NCBI GenBank assembly: GCA_016165875.1
Contig: JABBOT010000003.1
Location: forward strand, 21,364,873 to 21,428,872
Reading direction: 5' to 3'
Length of the DNA: 64,000 bases
DNA from: Acanthopleura granulata
Taxonomy: Eukaryota > Mollusca > Polyplacophora > Chitonida > Chitonidae
Within the stretch, counting starts at the first letter, position 1. The number at the start of each line of letters is the position of its first letter. A program made the position numbers and the translations under genes. This document shows positions 1 through 12,524 of the stretch, in pieces. The notes below the pieces were generated by a model, which was given only the letters and a program-made list of their open reading frames with translations, made no database searches and was not told where the DNA came from.

Positions 1-840
1 GTTTTTTGAAATCACCCGGTATACATGAGTTGATAGGCGCGAAATTCTGAGGAAATGACAAATCGATTTTCCTTTTTCTTTCTTCACAACTATACCTAAA
101 GCCAAGCGGTGTAAACGATCAAACGGTGGACTTCATAAAGGACCTGCTACATGTTTAAGGAAAATTTCTTGTGTTAATTTCGCTTGTACAATATCAGAAT
201 GTTTTTTTGGCAGAAGCCTAGTTGCGCGGGACAGATGTCTAAATGAAAACCATTTGTGTGACCGCCAAAGACATATGTGACTTGTACAACCTTAAGCGGT
301 GTGGGAAGCTGCACTTGTTGTTGTTTTTTTATGAGGGCATCTTGAGAAGGAGTGTTTTCCATGACATTTGAAACATTCGTGTTTGCGGATGCAGTTGTTT
401 TTGCATTTTAGGTGCTGATAATATCCCCAACAATAACCCTCTGAAAAGTGAACTTTTGGCCTGAGATATCGACGAAAATTAGACGATGTGTTAGTCAGCG
501 GAGTAGTGAAATTTCGTTTGGGGTCTGTTTTTAATGTACATAAGCGCCATAACTCATTGTGAACTTTTCCGCAGGTCAGTAGTTCGTAGGTGCGCAATTT
601 TCTAAAATTCTCATCGTAGAACTTGCGACATTAAACCTGAACTACTGATTAATGAGACGGATGGTGTTTCCATACTTTATCAGACCAATAATGTGCTCAG
701 GAAATTTTGAGCAATATATAGACATGTACATGTCAAACGTGTTGCACCACTGCCGAATATTGAAAACCGATATTTTCTGACTTTGAGAGGATACGTTTAC
801 CCCGGATTCAGAGTGTTTTAATTTTATGAAGGAGACGACC
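1..840 (-). pseudogene. Degenerate DIRS-like (tyrosine-recombinase) retrotransposon fragment, gag to RT start
   Basis: Read on the minus strand from about 835 down to 1, broken frames give the order expected for a DIRS-type element. First comes a gag-like region (about 640-830) with a spaced W...F..Y motif and FPEHIIGLIKYG. Next is YDENFRKLR and HNELWRLC (about 540-620), then a Cys/His knuckle (about 333-437) ending HECFKCHGKHSFSRC. A linker with HTNGF (about 225-260) leads to the start of a reverse-transcriptase region (about 60-150) with AGPL, PPF and an LGIVVKKEKGK stretch. An in-frame stop (minus TAG at plus 642-644), another at plus 133-135 and at least two frame changes make it non-functional. 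The window edge cuts it, so the rest of RT/RNase H and the recombinase lie outside. Assignment rests on motif order, not on a search; other YR elements (Ngaro, PAT) are alternatives. Confidence 0.72.
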
Positions 841-1400
841 TAATTCCACATACTCATTGGAGAAAATTTTAGACTTGATTTTGGCGGGTAAGTTAAATCC
901 TTAGTGCATGGTTGATGTGATTAGAGGAAGGCTAATAGATGACCCGGGAGCCGAACATTTAGAATGGGAAGTAGACTTACTTAGTAGAAAACTGGCCGAA
1001 TCCTCCTGAGAGTATAGATCAAGGTGGCCATTTTATGAAGCGAGGACTGAGTCAGCCAGATGAGCATGTGGCAGCCAGGGGCTCTTGGGTAACTGAGGAC
1101 TAGTCTTGCTGCAGCAATTTCATCACCTCTTGAGCAACCTCGGCAACGGACGGGCAAGCTACACAGACAGGAGTGGTTGTGGGATCCTCGGTTGGTCTAG
1201 TGACAGCTGGACACGGGGCATGTTTTCTTCTGTTTTTCGCCGTTTCTGCAGGATGTCGCATTGCGGTTCGGGCCCATTATTCTTTAACAAAAAGCATGCA
1301 GAAAAAAAAACGGAAGGAGATGTGCAGATATGATTCAGAAATACATGTAAAACTGCTGCAATATGTTGTAACCACCGTGTGTCTATTCACTGTGTCAGGA
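841..1400. other. Unannotated interval
   Basis: I see no gene, repeat or RNA signal here. Short open frames near 1106-1556 run into the minisatellite and have no recognisable motif. Confidence 0.5.
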
Positions 1401-1812
1401 CATACTATCCCTAAAAATACTGAGGCAGAGTGTCCGCTGAACAGAGAACGTTGTCCCTCAAAAACAATGGGGGAACCCTCTGCCCTAAAATGGGGTGCAA
1501 TTTTCCTGAAAATATTGGGGTATACTCTCCCCTATAACAGGGTACACCAACCCTGAAAATGCCGGGGCACAATATCCCTTGTAACAAGGTATAATAACCC
1601 TTAAAATGTTGGGGCAAACTGTCCCCTAAATATGGAATACTGTCCCTGTGAAATAATGTTGAACACTCTCCCCTAAAATAGGGTATGTTATCCATGAAAA
1701 TATTTGGGCATACCGCCCCTTAAATAACATATATTATCCCTGAAAAGATTTGATCACGCTTTCCCCTAAATAGGTTATATTATCTCTGAAATATTTGGGT
1801 TTACTGTCTTAA
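1400..1812. repeat. Minisatellite, unit about 46-48 bp, about 9 diverged copies
   Basis: A core of the type CCCTGAAAATATTGGGG, then CATACTCTCCCCTAAATAGG, recurs about every 46-48 bases with many substitutions. Starts are near 1405, 1449, 1500, 1545, 1591, 1638, 1685, 1730 and 1778. Decay increases towards the right end. The minus strand stays open for 94 codons over it, but only because of the repeat composition. Confidence 0.85.
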
Positions 1813-2924
1813 ATAAAACATTTTCTATTTATTTTTCTATTAACCAGACATGTTGTCTGCTAGAAGCAGTCGAGACACAATCTACTAATGTTGGACATAA
1901 CTGTGTCAGAAAACAGGCATATAACGATCAGACACATTATAGGCCTATCCTTCCACAACAAAAAATAATTGGTAATTTTGGAACTATATCCAACTTGAAA
2001 GACTCATTGCATGAGCAGGGCCTATAGATACCTTCATTCTTTGTGCATATTTGGCTAAGTCAGTGTCGTTTAAATGAACACCGGCTGGGCCTGATTTTAT
2101 GATTTTATCTTTGATCATAATCCACGATGCTGCTAGAAGATAATACGTTTGTAATTGTCGCTTACTTTATCAACAGACGAGCGTAATATGTCATTTGTCA
2201 GATCTGCTTTAGCGTTATATTCTCACACTTAGTGGGCACGACAAGGAAAACGCCGTGCTAAGTGGCCAATGAAGATGCATTTAATTGCGGAAAAGAAATA
2301 CATGAGTGATCCAAAAATAAGAATGTATGCAACCATTGCTGTTCCTACAATGTAGGCAAGTATGAATAAAGTGGCAATAAATAAAATGGAATAAATGGCC
2401 AATAAGCTGAATAAGACACAAACCTGCACCACGCTGCAAACGCCTGGAAAAGTTCCCTGGGCGGGAGATCTGAATAAAACGGCACGGTGTGCGAAATCTG
2501 AGTTCACCCCACAATCCTCTACACGACCCTCAGTCTTGTCAGTGTCACGACGGTATTCAGTTGAAGTTTGAGTAAACTTTGTACAGTATAAAGAAGGAAC
2601 CAATATGGTGCACAAGCTGTTGTCTGCAGCAAGTTTCAAATCACAGGAATGTGGATGATCACTAGTGTCGTCACGCTATGATCAGGAGCGTATATCGACA
2701 GAGCATGACGTCAACATAAGACATCGTCATACCAAACCAGGCTATAGGTAATCACAATTTATGCGTGCGTAGTTACACAAATATGTTTATTTACAATAAA
2801 TCTGTATTTCTTTGATTCTTGTTTCGCGTCACAATCAAGAATTCCCAACATACGATGCAGGTCAGTCTTGTGTGCGGGGAAACCGTAGTTCCCCTGTTGT
2901 GTTCTTGAGCTTTTACGCCGTAAG
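1813..2924. other. Unannotated interval
   Basis: No supported gene. A minus-strand frame of 136 codons (2229-2639) contains about 55 consecutive hydrophobic residues, but lacks splice signals or a family motif that I recognise. A TGACGTCA palindrome lies at 2706-2713. Confidence 0.4.
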
Positions 2925-3228
2925 TAACAATTTCTCAGTCATATGAAGACGAGGAATCTTTAGAATGTATATATATATTGTGTCTTCTTGTGGCAGGGCG
3001 AGTCCATGCCGCCAAAGTTCTGCAGCCATTGGAACATCATGCCGAAGAGACCAGACATGACACTCCATCCAGTTACCTTATACTGACAACAGTTCCGTTT
3101 CCTTGTTCTAACCTCTCAGTGCGAGGCATCAACAAGTACCAATTCTAGAGTCTTTGGTATGACCTGGGATTGAAACCGGATATCCCCACCTCGACGCAGA
3201 CCCTCAAACCACCAGGCCACCGAGGCGA
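2925..3228 (-). mobile_element. SINE family B, tRNA-headed
   Basis: On the minus strand the head at about 3228 carries an A-box-like TGGCCTGGTGG and a B-box-like GGTTTCAATCC. Next comes a body with GGTACTTGTTG and a stretch ending GGCGGCATGGACTCGCC, then a tail towards 2925. The same body recurs at 28.7 kb (minus) and 61.6 kb (plus). The head and B-box spacing support a tRNA-derived SINE. The family name is not known to me. Confidence 0.75.
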
Positions 3229-4084
3229 TCAGAATGAACAAATGGTCCTGAAGAAGTGGTAAGGGTCTACATGATCAAATTAGATTGATTCTGATAGTGC
3301 TGGATTACTACCATGTACCACGTTTAAAAGCCTCACTTCTTCGACACCAACTGTTGAGGCTTTGGTAAACTGACAGATTTAAGGCTAGGGAATGGTCTTT
3401 TTGGTGTTGTAAGGATGTTGCGTGTGGTCGGAAATCCCCAAGTTTGCAGCTGATCAAATGTTCAAATGAATACAGTGCGGGGTGAGTCGCAAGCCGCAGT
3501 AAATTTTCCAAATCTCTATTTTATATTTGACTGCTCGAAAAGGAAACGACTCAAAGAGATTACCAAACGTGGACTGATTATTTGAAAATCAAATAAATCA
3601 GACGCTTTCAACCAATGAAGATAGTTTCTCTAACAGCAGGGGCCGTGGTCATATTAGCCTATGCCCGAAAGGTCGACATTTGCAGGCAATCAGAAGTACT
3701 TGTGTACCCAATCCCAGCTTTGGTTTACTTACTATGTAGAGCTCAGTGAGAATCAGTATACCGGGCAAATCAGTCCCATGTATCGCACGATTCAGGCCAC
3801 AATCATACCTGAGCAGAATTGAGGCCACTGGACACAGAGATCGTGCTTTTTCATTATATCTAATCATTTCATAGCTCAAAACGTGTAGAATGTCATATTA
3901 AGTTTCAACACCATCAAAGAGATCGCGAGGCATTCTTTGAAACACAGTGAAGACACTACACTTTTGAAAAATCAATAAAGTGATAGCATAATCCACTAAT
4001 GTAGTTTGAAGCTATGAAAGCCTCGAGCGTTCTTCCCTTGTAGTTAGTGACAGGACTATAAATCTTCAAAGCTTATAAATGTGA
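3229..4084. other. Unannotated interval
   Basis: Nothing recognisable: only short frames with no motif, and no repeat shared with the rest of the window that I could find. Confidence 0.4.
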
Positions 4085-6545
4085 GATTCAATTAAAGAAA
4101 ATATTCATTGGCCCTATTGAATGAGACAACTGCCTTAGAAATCTGTTCCAAATCATAGGCAGAAAATAAATTGCTGCGGTCAGCAAAATGCAAACAGCGA
4201 GTGAGGGCTCTTGGATATTAGGGATCTTAGGTTTCTTTGTACGTTGCCCGTTGAACAGGCTACTGGGAAGAGTTTGTTGGTTTATTGCAACATTAAATAA
4301 TACAGTGTTTTCAGAAATGTTTAGAAAAATTAATGGAACTGGCTCCCAGAGGTGTTTTAAGCTGAAATTATTTAGCAGAAAAGATCCGAAAAAAGGTAAA
4401 AATGGAAATATTTCCAAGTGCTTGATTAGCCATGAGTTTAACAGCATCTTTTTTACGCGCGCCTTTGGTGATATCTGATTATCTTTGACTGGTGCCCGAC
4501 AAATGGACCTCAGGTGATCTGCGTGGTACATGATTGAACAAGATCAGAGTTATTCTACCTGTGTTGCAATGTTTTGTGCATAGATCAGTTCGTGCATGTC
4601 TTAGCTCACTCCCCGGATCTCTGTACGTTTCACTTCCTGATGGATCAGTAGAAGGGGTTTGAAGACTTGAAGAATATCGTGTACGTTTCAAGAGCGAGAT
4701 CGAGGACCGAGAGAGGATTTCGGTGGCCTTGAACATCCTACGAATAAAGCTCGAAAAACAAATTTTACTCAATCGTGGTAACTCCTATTATCATTACCCG
4801 TCATTATTTGGTGTTTACGCATTCAGTCCATTTGCTCATTGTGTTTTGAATTCCCCAAACTTTATTAGTTTCTCGCCAAGTTACATTGAAACTACTTAAA
4901 ATAACGTTTCCTCTGCATCCGAAGTGAACCAGAGATGCTTCGAGGGGGCAAAATCATCCCCAGGCTTTTCGGGCGGTGATTTCGACCAGACGGAAGGTTA
5001 ACTGCCTGTCTACATCTAAACTCCATAACGTGTCTTCGGATGCAGCAGGATTTGCTTGTTGCACCATTGTCTGTTTTTTGGAGAATGGATACTTTCCACC
5101 AGCTGTCTGGATTGGAAGAATTGTTATCTAATAGCACTCCTCGGACTTGTGCCCGTGTGTCTTAGAGCATCATCACCTATCCATTTTGTGGCCTGCATCA
5201 GTCCTGATAGGCTTCCCTGATGATCAAGCCGCCCTTAGACGCACTCTCTATCGCATTTCTAACTGAGTAAAACCTGCATCAGCCCGTAATTACGCGGACT
5301 GAACAATCGACACGCTGAGCAAGATTAATCAGGCCCTGGCTAACACATACGATTACATTTTAACACGAAGATTCTCTGTAGACTAAAGCCTGGTCTCTTT
5401 GCTTTACGATTGAGTAGGTATGGATTCAGCCATGAACTGTGAGTGATGAAGTTGAGTCAGAAGTTCCGGTGTGTGGTGGCTGGCCTCTGCGGTGATATTG
5501 GGTCCTACACACACACTCGACTGTGGGTCCAAAGTTGCCTTATGTAGGCTAATAGCCAAGTTTGCTGTTTCTTTCGGTCTGTTTTGACATCGTTTTAAAA
5601 ATTTCATACCATACTTTCCATTTTTGAATTTGGTCACATTTTCCTTTGTTTTGTTTTTTTGTAAATTAATTCCTGCCATCCATTACCGTATCAGAGAATA
5701 CCATATCTCTGTTTTTCTGTTAGTTTAGCAAATCATCTGAATGCATAGCATCACGTCCCACGGGTAATGTTCAAGGAAATGTCATTGGAACATGTGAGAA
5801 GGTCTAGCGTCCCTCTCAATGTTCGTTCTGTCCATTCGAAGATCAAATAAATTATTTTTTTCATTTTTACATAGATTTTTAGCAACTGGTGCATTTCACT
5901 ACATCCACTGGAATAGTGAGTGACATTAAAACAAATTAAATTGATATTCTTCCCGATGACTGAAAAAAGTTGCCTCTCTACTTCCTGTGAAACGTTGCCA
6001 GTCTAACCTTCATCTGCTGGATCACAAATGTCCTATGGTTTCACGAATATTCCTAAGTTCAGTAAATTGATTAAGTGGGTAATTTTTTTTTTTTTTGGCT
6101 GAAGTCCGACATGGAGAGTTTGCACAAAATAGTCAAACACTACCTAAGTGTAATCTTTATTAACAAAAACTTTAAGTAAGCAAACTTAAGAAGTTTCACG
6201 AACTCTGCCCATGTGTTACATTAAGCTGGCTTTTATCTGTGAGAAATTTCCCAATCTGCTCAAAATCGACAATTCTGATATCGCATCGGGCCTAGTTTTA
6301 TAACACTTTGAAAGTTCTTGTTTTATTTTCTCGATTTTAATTTGACAAATTTTCTGCTGCCAATTGAGTTTCGTTTAATTTAAAGTCATGCGATTATTTA
6401 CTGCTTCATCGAATAACAAATCCGAACAGCGCCAACGCCTGAAATGAAATAATGATTCGCCCTAAGTGACAGTTTGTTTTCTGCCTTTGAATTCTGCAGG
6501 ATTTCTAAAGCCATTGCACCAGTCACAGATGCAAGTGAATGTTTT
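4085..6545. mobile_element. Repeat R1 copy 1: ~2.5-kb element with inverted ends
   Basis: The left part (4085-4500) aligns over its whole length with 12,525-12,930, sharing runs such as GGTCAGCAAAATGCAAACAG. Homology continues through 4850-5130 and 5160-5700, matching 13,150-13,440 and 13,500-14,290. The sequence at 6465-6545 is an inverted, diverged version of the left end (TTTTCTGCCTTTGAATTCTG versus the AGGCAGAAAATAAATT motif at 4156). The result is a long element with inverted termini, as in a cut-and-paste or fold-back transposon. No transposase is recognisable. Minus-strand frames at 4892-5137 and 5404-5679 align with frames in copy 2 and may be decayed coding segments. Exact ends are uncertain. 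Confidence 0.65.
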
Positions 6546-8105
6546 GTTTGTCCTTGGATCAGAGTCATGATTTATGGTAAACACTTTCTAATGAAATAGG
6601 AGCATCGCGAGCCTTTCATTAACGCAAAATAAATTAAAAATCCTTTCGTTGCATGTGGCGGAGTTCACTGAAACATCACGTGGCCTCTAGTGTGACATAA
6701 AAACAAATTACGCTGACATGCTACAGGTAGTGAAGTGTGGAGAAATTAGATTTATGGAATGCCAGAGCCATATTTAGAGTTGGTCGCGTGTCTTGACTTC
6801 TCGAGGTCCATATTTACAGTTGGGATGCGGGTGTCTTGACATCTGGGGTTGTGTGTCACTTGACTTCTCGAGGTCCATATTTAGAGTGGCATTGCGTGTG
6901 ACAACAAACTTTCTTCTGCGCCTATTATCTTATTTCCCTACTTCCGTATCTCTGCCAACCCACGACTGAATATGTGGACAGCATTCCAGTCTACCTGAGA
7001 CAATTTAAACCGTTATGAAATGTTAAACTTGTCTACAAAAATTAATCTATGCTGATCTGTAGTAAATTAGCCAAAGTGAAAGCGACATTTTCCCTTGAGA
7101 TCACACAAGGAGAAATATTTATTGGCAAGTTTGTTTAAGTCTCTTCCACTGAGACATTATTTTATTGCGTGCAGAAAGAGTATAAACAAGAATGCAAATT
7201 CATAACAAAGGCCGTCAAGGAATGGTCAGTATTTTTGACACATTTAACTGTTTATCGAATTTGAGACAGGATAAGATCGCAAAACTGGAGCGATGCTCCA
7301 CCCTATAAACAAGAATGGCAAAAAGCATCTCATGGACATTGCTGGCACTTGCCCAGCCGTTTAACAGCTGTTAGACTATATTATTTTTCGGATGACAATA
7401 ATAATATTGTACACCATAACAAAAATATCGGTGTTTCACAATATAGTTGGATATGATCGATGTTACCGGTACAAATCCCCTCACAATGTCACTCACATCC
7501 AAATCTCATTTATAGTCGTGAAATATCACTTTGGATCACAAATGTTAGCCGATTGGCTACTTACGGTGTCGGGCATACTCCAGAAAGAAATTCTGGAAAT
7601 GTTTTGCTAACATTTTCTGAAAAAGAAAAAAAAAACGAAAATTGAGATTTTGTTCCTGTACTTCTATTGTTAAGCAACGTTTTGCATCATCAGCTATACC
7701 CCCCCCCCCCCGACATTAGATGACTATGGATACGGCTTCTATGACAAGTTAGTCCATGTTTGTACTGGCTGTGTCTGGCAGGTTGCCTTACCACATCATC
7801 TCTGACCTCTTCTCTCCGCTTAAACCTGTCATAGTGATATATTTCCGTTCATGGTTAGTTGATACGTGAGTTGTCAGGCGAGACAAGATGCTGTCAAATT
7901 ATCACTATTCTGGACAGTCCAGATTGTAAGTGGTGAGATGTGCTTACTATACCCATGCGAAGAAGACAGACATGAAGGTCAGTTACATCCAGGAAATGAT
8001 CAATGCGTTTCATAGCACTTTGGAGGAAAATATAGACCTCCCGTAATTATCTCTCTGCTTATTTACGTGGATTCTTGTGTGGCATTGATATTATTGAAGG
8101 CATTC
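6546..8105. other. Unannotated interval with a short tandem repeat and a C13 run
   Basis: At 6768-6900 a block containing CGAGGTCCATATTTAGAGT occurs three times. A run of 13 C lies at 7699-7711. Nothing else was recognised. Confidence 0.6.
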
Positions 8106-8224
8106 TTTATTTATTTATTTAATCGAAACCCACGACCATCTGCAAGTCGTTAGCAGGCATTTCCACGTGCCAGCCATACACTTTCACACCATAGAGCTGC
8201 ACTCCCAGCTCACACCGACCGCAT
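8106..8224 (-). mobile_element. SINE family A, internally deleted
   Basis: A TTTATTTATTTATTT tail complement is joined directly to the AAACCCACGACCATC core; the outer core is missing. The head side ends at the CACACCGACCGCAT B-box region. Confidence 0.75.
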
Positions 8225-10263
8225 ATTTTGAAGGCATTGTTATATTAAATAATCAACACTTGGTGCCTTATCACTAACACTTCTCACCGGTGTCACTCAG
8301 AACATCTAGAAGGTAAGCAAACGTTCAGGTTTTGGGCACAAACGTATCCTCGTGTTCCCCTTGCCGAGCCCCGTGTAACGTTTCTACATGCTCCATGCCA
8401 CACAGTATCATGAGGATTATGTTGAATCACTGAGCTCAGGGTACGTATAAATTTGTTTTCTTTGCCAAACTAGATGTTTTGGATTGGAACACGTCACTCC
8501 GACGAAAAACATATTCATATGATCGATTCTAACCAAACTGAATCAAACCGCCTCCGGCCAATTTCAGAAAACCTATCGGTTTGAAACAAAGCGCAAATTA
8601 ATACTCTAATATCCTTAAGGACCTTGATTTTTACTTTCGAGAACGGATTTCAACGGGAAAAACTATGTATGTGAGATATCTTGTTTGAGGCAGACACGAT
8701 AAGCTTTTAATACCGTCAGGACCGTTAACAGCAGGTTTGTCCCGCGGCCATTTTCCTGGTGTTTTGTCCAGGACAGCAACCTAAGACTTCGAGAAATGTC
8801 AAGAATTCGGCTGCTCACCAGAGTTTACCAAAGCCTCGCAGATATCGTCTCCAATACATCCTGGTCCAAGAGGCACTGTAGAGTTTGCATCTATGATCCT
8901 CGGGTTACACCCTTGAGCATCGCAAACATTGAAAACAACAAAGTGAGAACATCTGTGTGTACGGATTTTACATGAATAGAGCAGACGGAATTCTATTCAT
9001 GTGCATCATTATCTTTCAGGTATGAGCCCAGTCTAATTTCTGGTCTGTCATTCCGAGTTTTCCGAGCATTTTTTTTGGACCGGACATAGTCTACACCATA
9101 GCCAATGCCCTGACACGATGGTTAGGAATGGTCCGAAGTCCCAGTTTGCAGTGCTCTAGATTTGAGGTTTGACGAGTCTTAACCGATAAGAAACTGATCA
9201 GCTGATAAAGTTGTGCTTAACTTCTTTTCTATCCCATACATGGAAATACATACGCCTTGTACAGTATCTAACATGAAAAGAGAAGCAAAAGGACTCTAGT
9301 TGGAAGGTGAAGCTCAAAACTTTTATGACGGTGTTACAGCATTCCAATTCAATATAATCCCTTCTGGGAGCCATTGCTAAAACTTTTACCTCAGTTAAAC
9401 TGTATTCAGCCGTCATGCGTTCTCATAAATGTAGTGATGGTATAATTACCCAAGAATAGAAAGTAATTTTTTCATCTACTTCTTCCGGTAGTTATTTCGG
9501 TGTTCAACACTTACATACACGCGATTTTGTAAACCCGACCATTATGTGTTTTGCTTGCAACCACTGAATTGTCTTCAACCGTTGAGTTAATTTTTCAATA
9601 AACAACAGACATTCCTCAAACGGCTACGAGATTAAATGGATCCAGTTTATTTACAAAAAGATCCACTGGAGAATGGTTTAATGGATTAAATTTCCTTCTA
9701 ACAGCCCTTTTACATGAAATTAATACTGTTTGATAATCCACGGAAGATTGTGGAGCTTTCAGATCTGAATGTGGTCATAAAACTATGCATAAACGCAGTA
9801 ATACTTTTTCACAGCTTCCAGTTTTACAGCTTCACAGCTAGCAAAGCATGCAAGCCGCATTACAGAACACCTGCGAATACACCATAATACATCGACTTAA
9901 GTTTCGAACATCTAAACGTGAAGTGAAGCTTAAACCCTAAAGGCGTGGACGGTATAACCAAACAGATATGAATGCTCAAGGCACAAATTGTTAGCCGATT
10001 GAGTAACTCTTTGTTATTAAGTGGTTTGGATGAAAAGCAAAATGCCGAAACCTAATTCGCATGGCACGATATGGCTAAAACTTTCAGCTGCTGTCTTTCG
10101 GCAAAGATTGTCGGGATGAAGCCCTCTTAGTATTGTTCTGCACCAGTGGCTCAGAGTCGTGACTGAGTAGACTTTTAAGTCCCCTAATTACTGTGTCTTC
10201 TCTCTACGTGATATTAAGATAATTTACAGCACTGATCCGCACCAGGGTGCTTTCCTGACCGTG
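8225..10263. other. Unannotated interval
   Basis: No gene, RNA or repeat shared with the rest of the window was seen. Confidence 0.4.
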
Positions 10264-11475
10264 GGCTTTCGAATTTGATTTGCCAGAATGCTGAAGCTTT
10301 CCTCATTCAAATTAATGTAAATTGTTGGTATGTTGGACGTGCAAAAATATTACATGCGGCTACAGTTCTGTTTGATCAGTCTGGTTAGGGAAGGCTTTAT
10401 TGTTTGTTTGTTCCCGTGTCCTGATGCTGTTATTAATAGGTCAGTGGTATGCTATATTTCCTTCGCGGAGAAATACGTTAGGATGGGTTTGAAGACACCT
10501 GAGCATTGTGCTATCATGTACAACAGGTTTGGTCGAAAAGAATAGATTAGGTGAAAACTGTCTGGCTGGTATGAGGACAATTGAAGGCATATTTAGTCAG
10601 AACGATGCAAGGTAGATTTAATCAGAAAGCTTCTGGATCGTTGAAGGACGATGCGTTGTAGATTTGGTGAGAAATCGTCTGACTGGCTTAGGGACGATAC
10701 ATGGTAACTTTGGTGAGAAAGTGTCTGGTTGGCTTAGAGATGATGCATGGTAGATTGGTGAGAACGATAGGAGATAAATTTGGTACACTACCTTTAGCCG
10801 TGAGACATTAATACCATCATGTATTAACCAGCATTTTAGTGTGGACGGCTTGTTGCATGTATTACCGCACAACTTGTACAGGTCCAACCAGCTGGTAGAA
10901 GTTACTCTAGATGGAAAAAATCTGTCAGTAAATCATGCAAGACGAACTGTGAGATGATGGTGATGATGATTTGTCTGGATGGCGGCTCCATTCTGGTGAA
11001 TGATGTGCGCCAAAGCTAAAAGTACATTAGATCTAAATATTGGGTGATACTGTACTAACAAAAAACATACCTTATACACACCCATACATCTTATACCCAT
11101 AAAAAAATTTATGTCAAGCAGATATGAACGTTACACAAATGGTAACGTCATGCAACCGAAAGCATCATGCAAGTAGGGACATCTCAGAGATAGAGGGGAA
11201 AAAACGGCTGATAGAAGCTACTTCTATAGCTGGACAGAAACGGTCATTAAACCGTGCAAGAATAGCTGTGAGAGAAATGAAGTTTTTAACTGCTCAGGAT
11301 AATGGTGAGGACACGGAACGTAAGAACACAGTTGTTTAGACATCCTGATCCTTCTATTAGAAAGCCGGATAGCGGGTAGAGGCTGTGTGGTTAGCATGTT
11401 TGTCTGTTAGTCGCTACGACACACAAGGTGAGGGCTTGATTCCGACCTTAAAGGAAGGGAAATTATGAGTTCTCC
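10264..11475. repeat. Repeat R2 copy A
   Basis: Aligns with 15,600-16,695 from TTTGAATTTG... through TTTGAAGACAC, an array of about 58-bp subunits (10,600-10,790; each with GATGCATGGTAGA and GGTGAGAA), and a distal part containing AGCGGGTA. Copy A has an extra internal duplication: the GTAGAAGTTACTCTAGATGG segment at ~10,897 recurs in altered form at ~11,212. Near 11,360-11,450 a tRNA-like A box (GTGGTTAGCATG) and B box (GGCTTGATTCCG) are present, so the distal end may derive from a SINE. The open frames of the two copies are not collinear, which argues against conserved coding. Confidence 0.7.
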
Positions 11476-11598
11476 ACATGTATATATATATACTTTTTTC
11501 TTCTGGTATTCTAGCCGAGTCAGTGTCTGACTTAGATTTTGACTTTACTGTTATGCAGTCGATCGTTCTCGAGGCTTCTGTGGTCATGAGTTTCATGT

Positions 11599-12210
11599 AA
11601 TTGTACATACAGTGTACATTCTGGAAAGATGAATCCATATTGTAAAAAGGTTTACGATTAAACTATCCAGAATTTATTTTGCCTTAGTCTATGAACAGGA
11701 CAGACGAAGTTAGAAGTTTCGCAGTCATTTACTCAAGTCCATCTGAGGGCAGTCATATTTACTTACGTCCACTTGAGGATTTCGAGATTTATTGGAGTTC
11801 GGCTGTCACTCCATCTAACATACATCATTTTGTACTCCATTATTCGGCGCATAGCATTTTGTGAGCTTGTGTTTCGCAACCTGCTATTTTGTTTGAGACA
11901 TTATTTTGGAGCTTGTATCTCTCATTGTCTCTTTGTGCGAATACATACATTTCATCCCAGTTCACCCTAAAAGTGACTTTGTGTATACTTCTCAGAACTG
12001 AAGCACACATCGCCAGCTATCATCAACCCTTCCGTCCAGGAAAGTTGCGCCTTGCCGGCGAATTGGATATATACTATCGTCGGCCTATGCCCTGCCCACT
12101 ACTGTTTGTCACTTACAGGACTGTCAGACTTCGATTCGAGAGTTCCAAACAACTGTGGAATCTATATTTACGTGGATTGACTCGCCTTTGGAAGCCTGAA
12201 TATTCCATCC
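11599..12210 (+). repeat. Repeat R3 copy A
   Basis: Homologous to the complement of 24,376-24,850 and 24,868-25,585. Shared landmarks in order are GTACATTCTGGAAAGAT, an ATG with GACGAAGT shortly after (11,691), CAGGAAAGTTGC, GGATATATACTATCGTCGG, and a block translating to WKPEYS. A family-A SINE 3' end is fused directly at 12,211. The frame from 11,889 contains NLYLRGLTRLWKPEYS; a matching frame is open in copy C. Function is unknown. Confidence 0.65.
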
Positions 12211-12316
12211 CCTTGGCTCTGTCCGGTTTCCTCCCACCATAATACTGGCCGTCGTAGTATAAGTGAGATATTCTTGAGCACGGCGTAAAACACCAATCAA
12301 ATAAATAAATAAATAT
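12211..12316 (+). mobile_element. SINE family A, 3' half
   Basis: Runs from the CCGGTTTCCTCCCACCATAA core through TATTCTTGAGCACGGCGTAA to an (ATAA)n tail. The 5' tRNA head is absent, as expected for a truncated insertion. Confidence 0.9.
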
Positions 12317-12524
12317 AATGCATATCATGTTTTAACTTCTTCAGAGAGATCGTATGGTATTTTTCAGACAGACAGACGGTAATGTAGCTTTTTTCATAAA
12401 ATAAAAATTAATGTGATAGAATATTCTAATAATTTCATTTGCAGTGATAAAAAAAACCTTTGATCGGCGCTCCCAAGGGACACTTGGTGCGCTAACTACA
12501 ACACATTCAGGCTGATGGATGTGA

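Noticed and set aside
333..437. Cys/His knuckle as part of a host zinc-finger gene
   Set aside because: The flanking blocks on both sides match a DIRS-like gag and RT order, with stops and frameshifts.
2229..2639. 136-codon minus-strand ORF with a long hydrophobic stretch
   Set aside because: T-rich DNA gives hydrophobic translations by chance; there is no family motif, splice site or second exon to support a membrane protein.
4088..4531. 147-codon minus-strand ORF
   Set aside because: It lies wholly in repeat R1, and the frame is broken in copy 2 (stop codons over the same segment).
11889..12242. 117-codon plus-strand ORF as an independent gene
   Set aside because: It spans the junction between repeat R3 and a SINE, so it cannot be a single gene, though its middle is of interest as part of R3.
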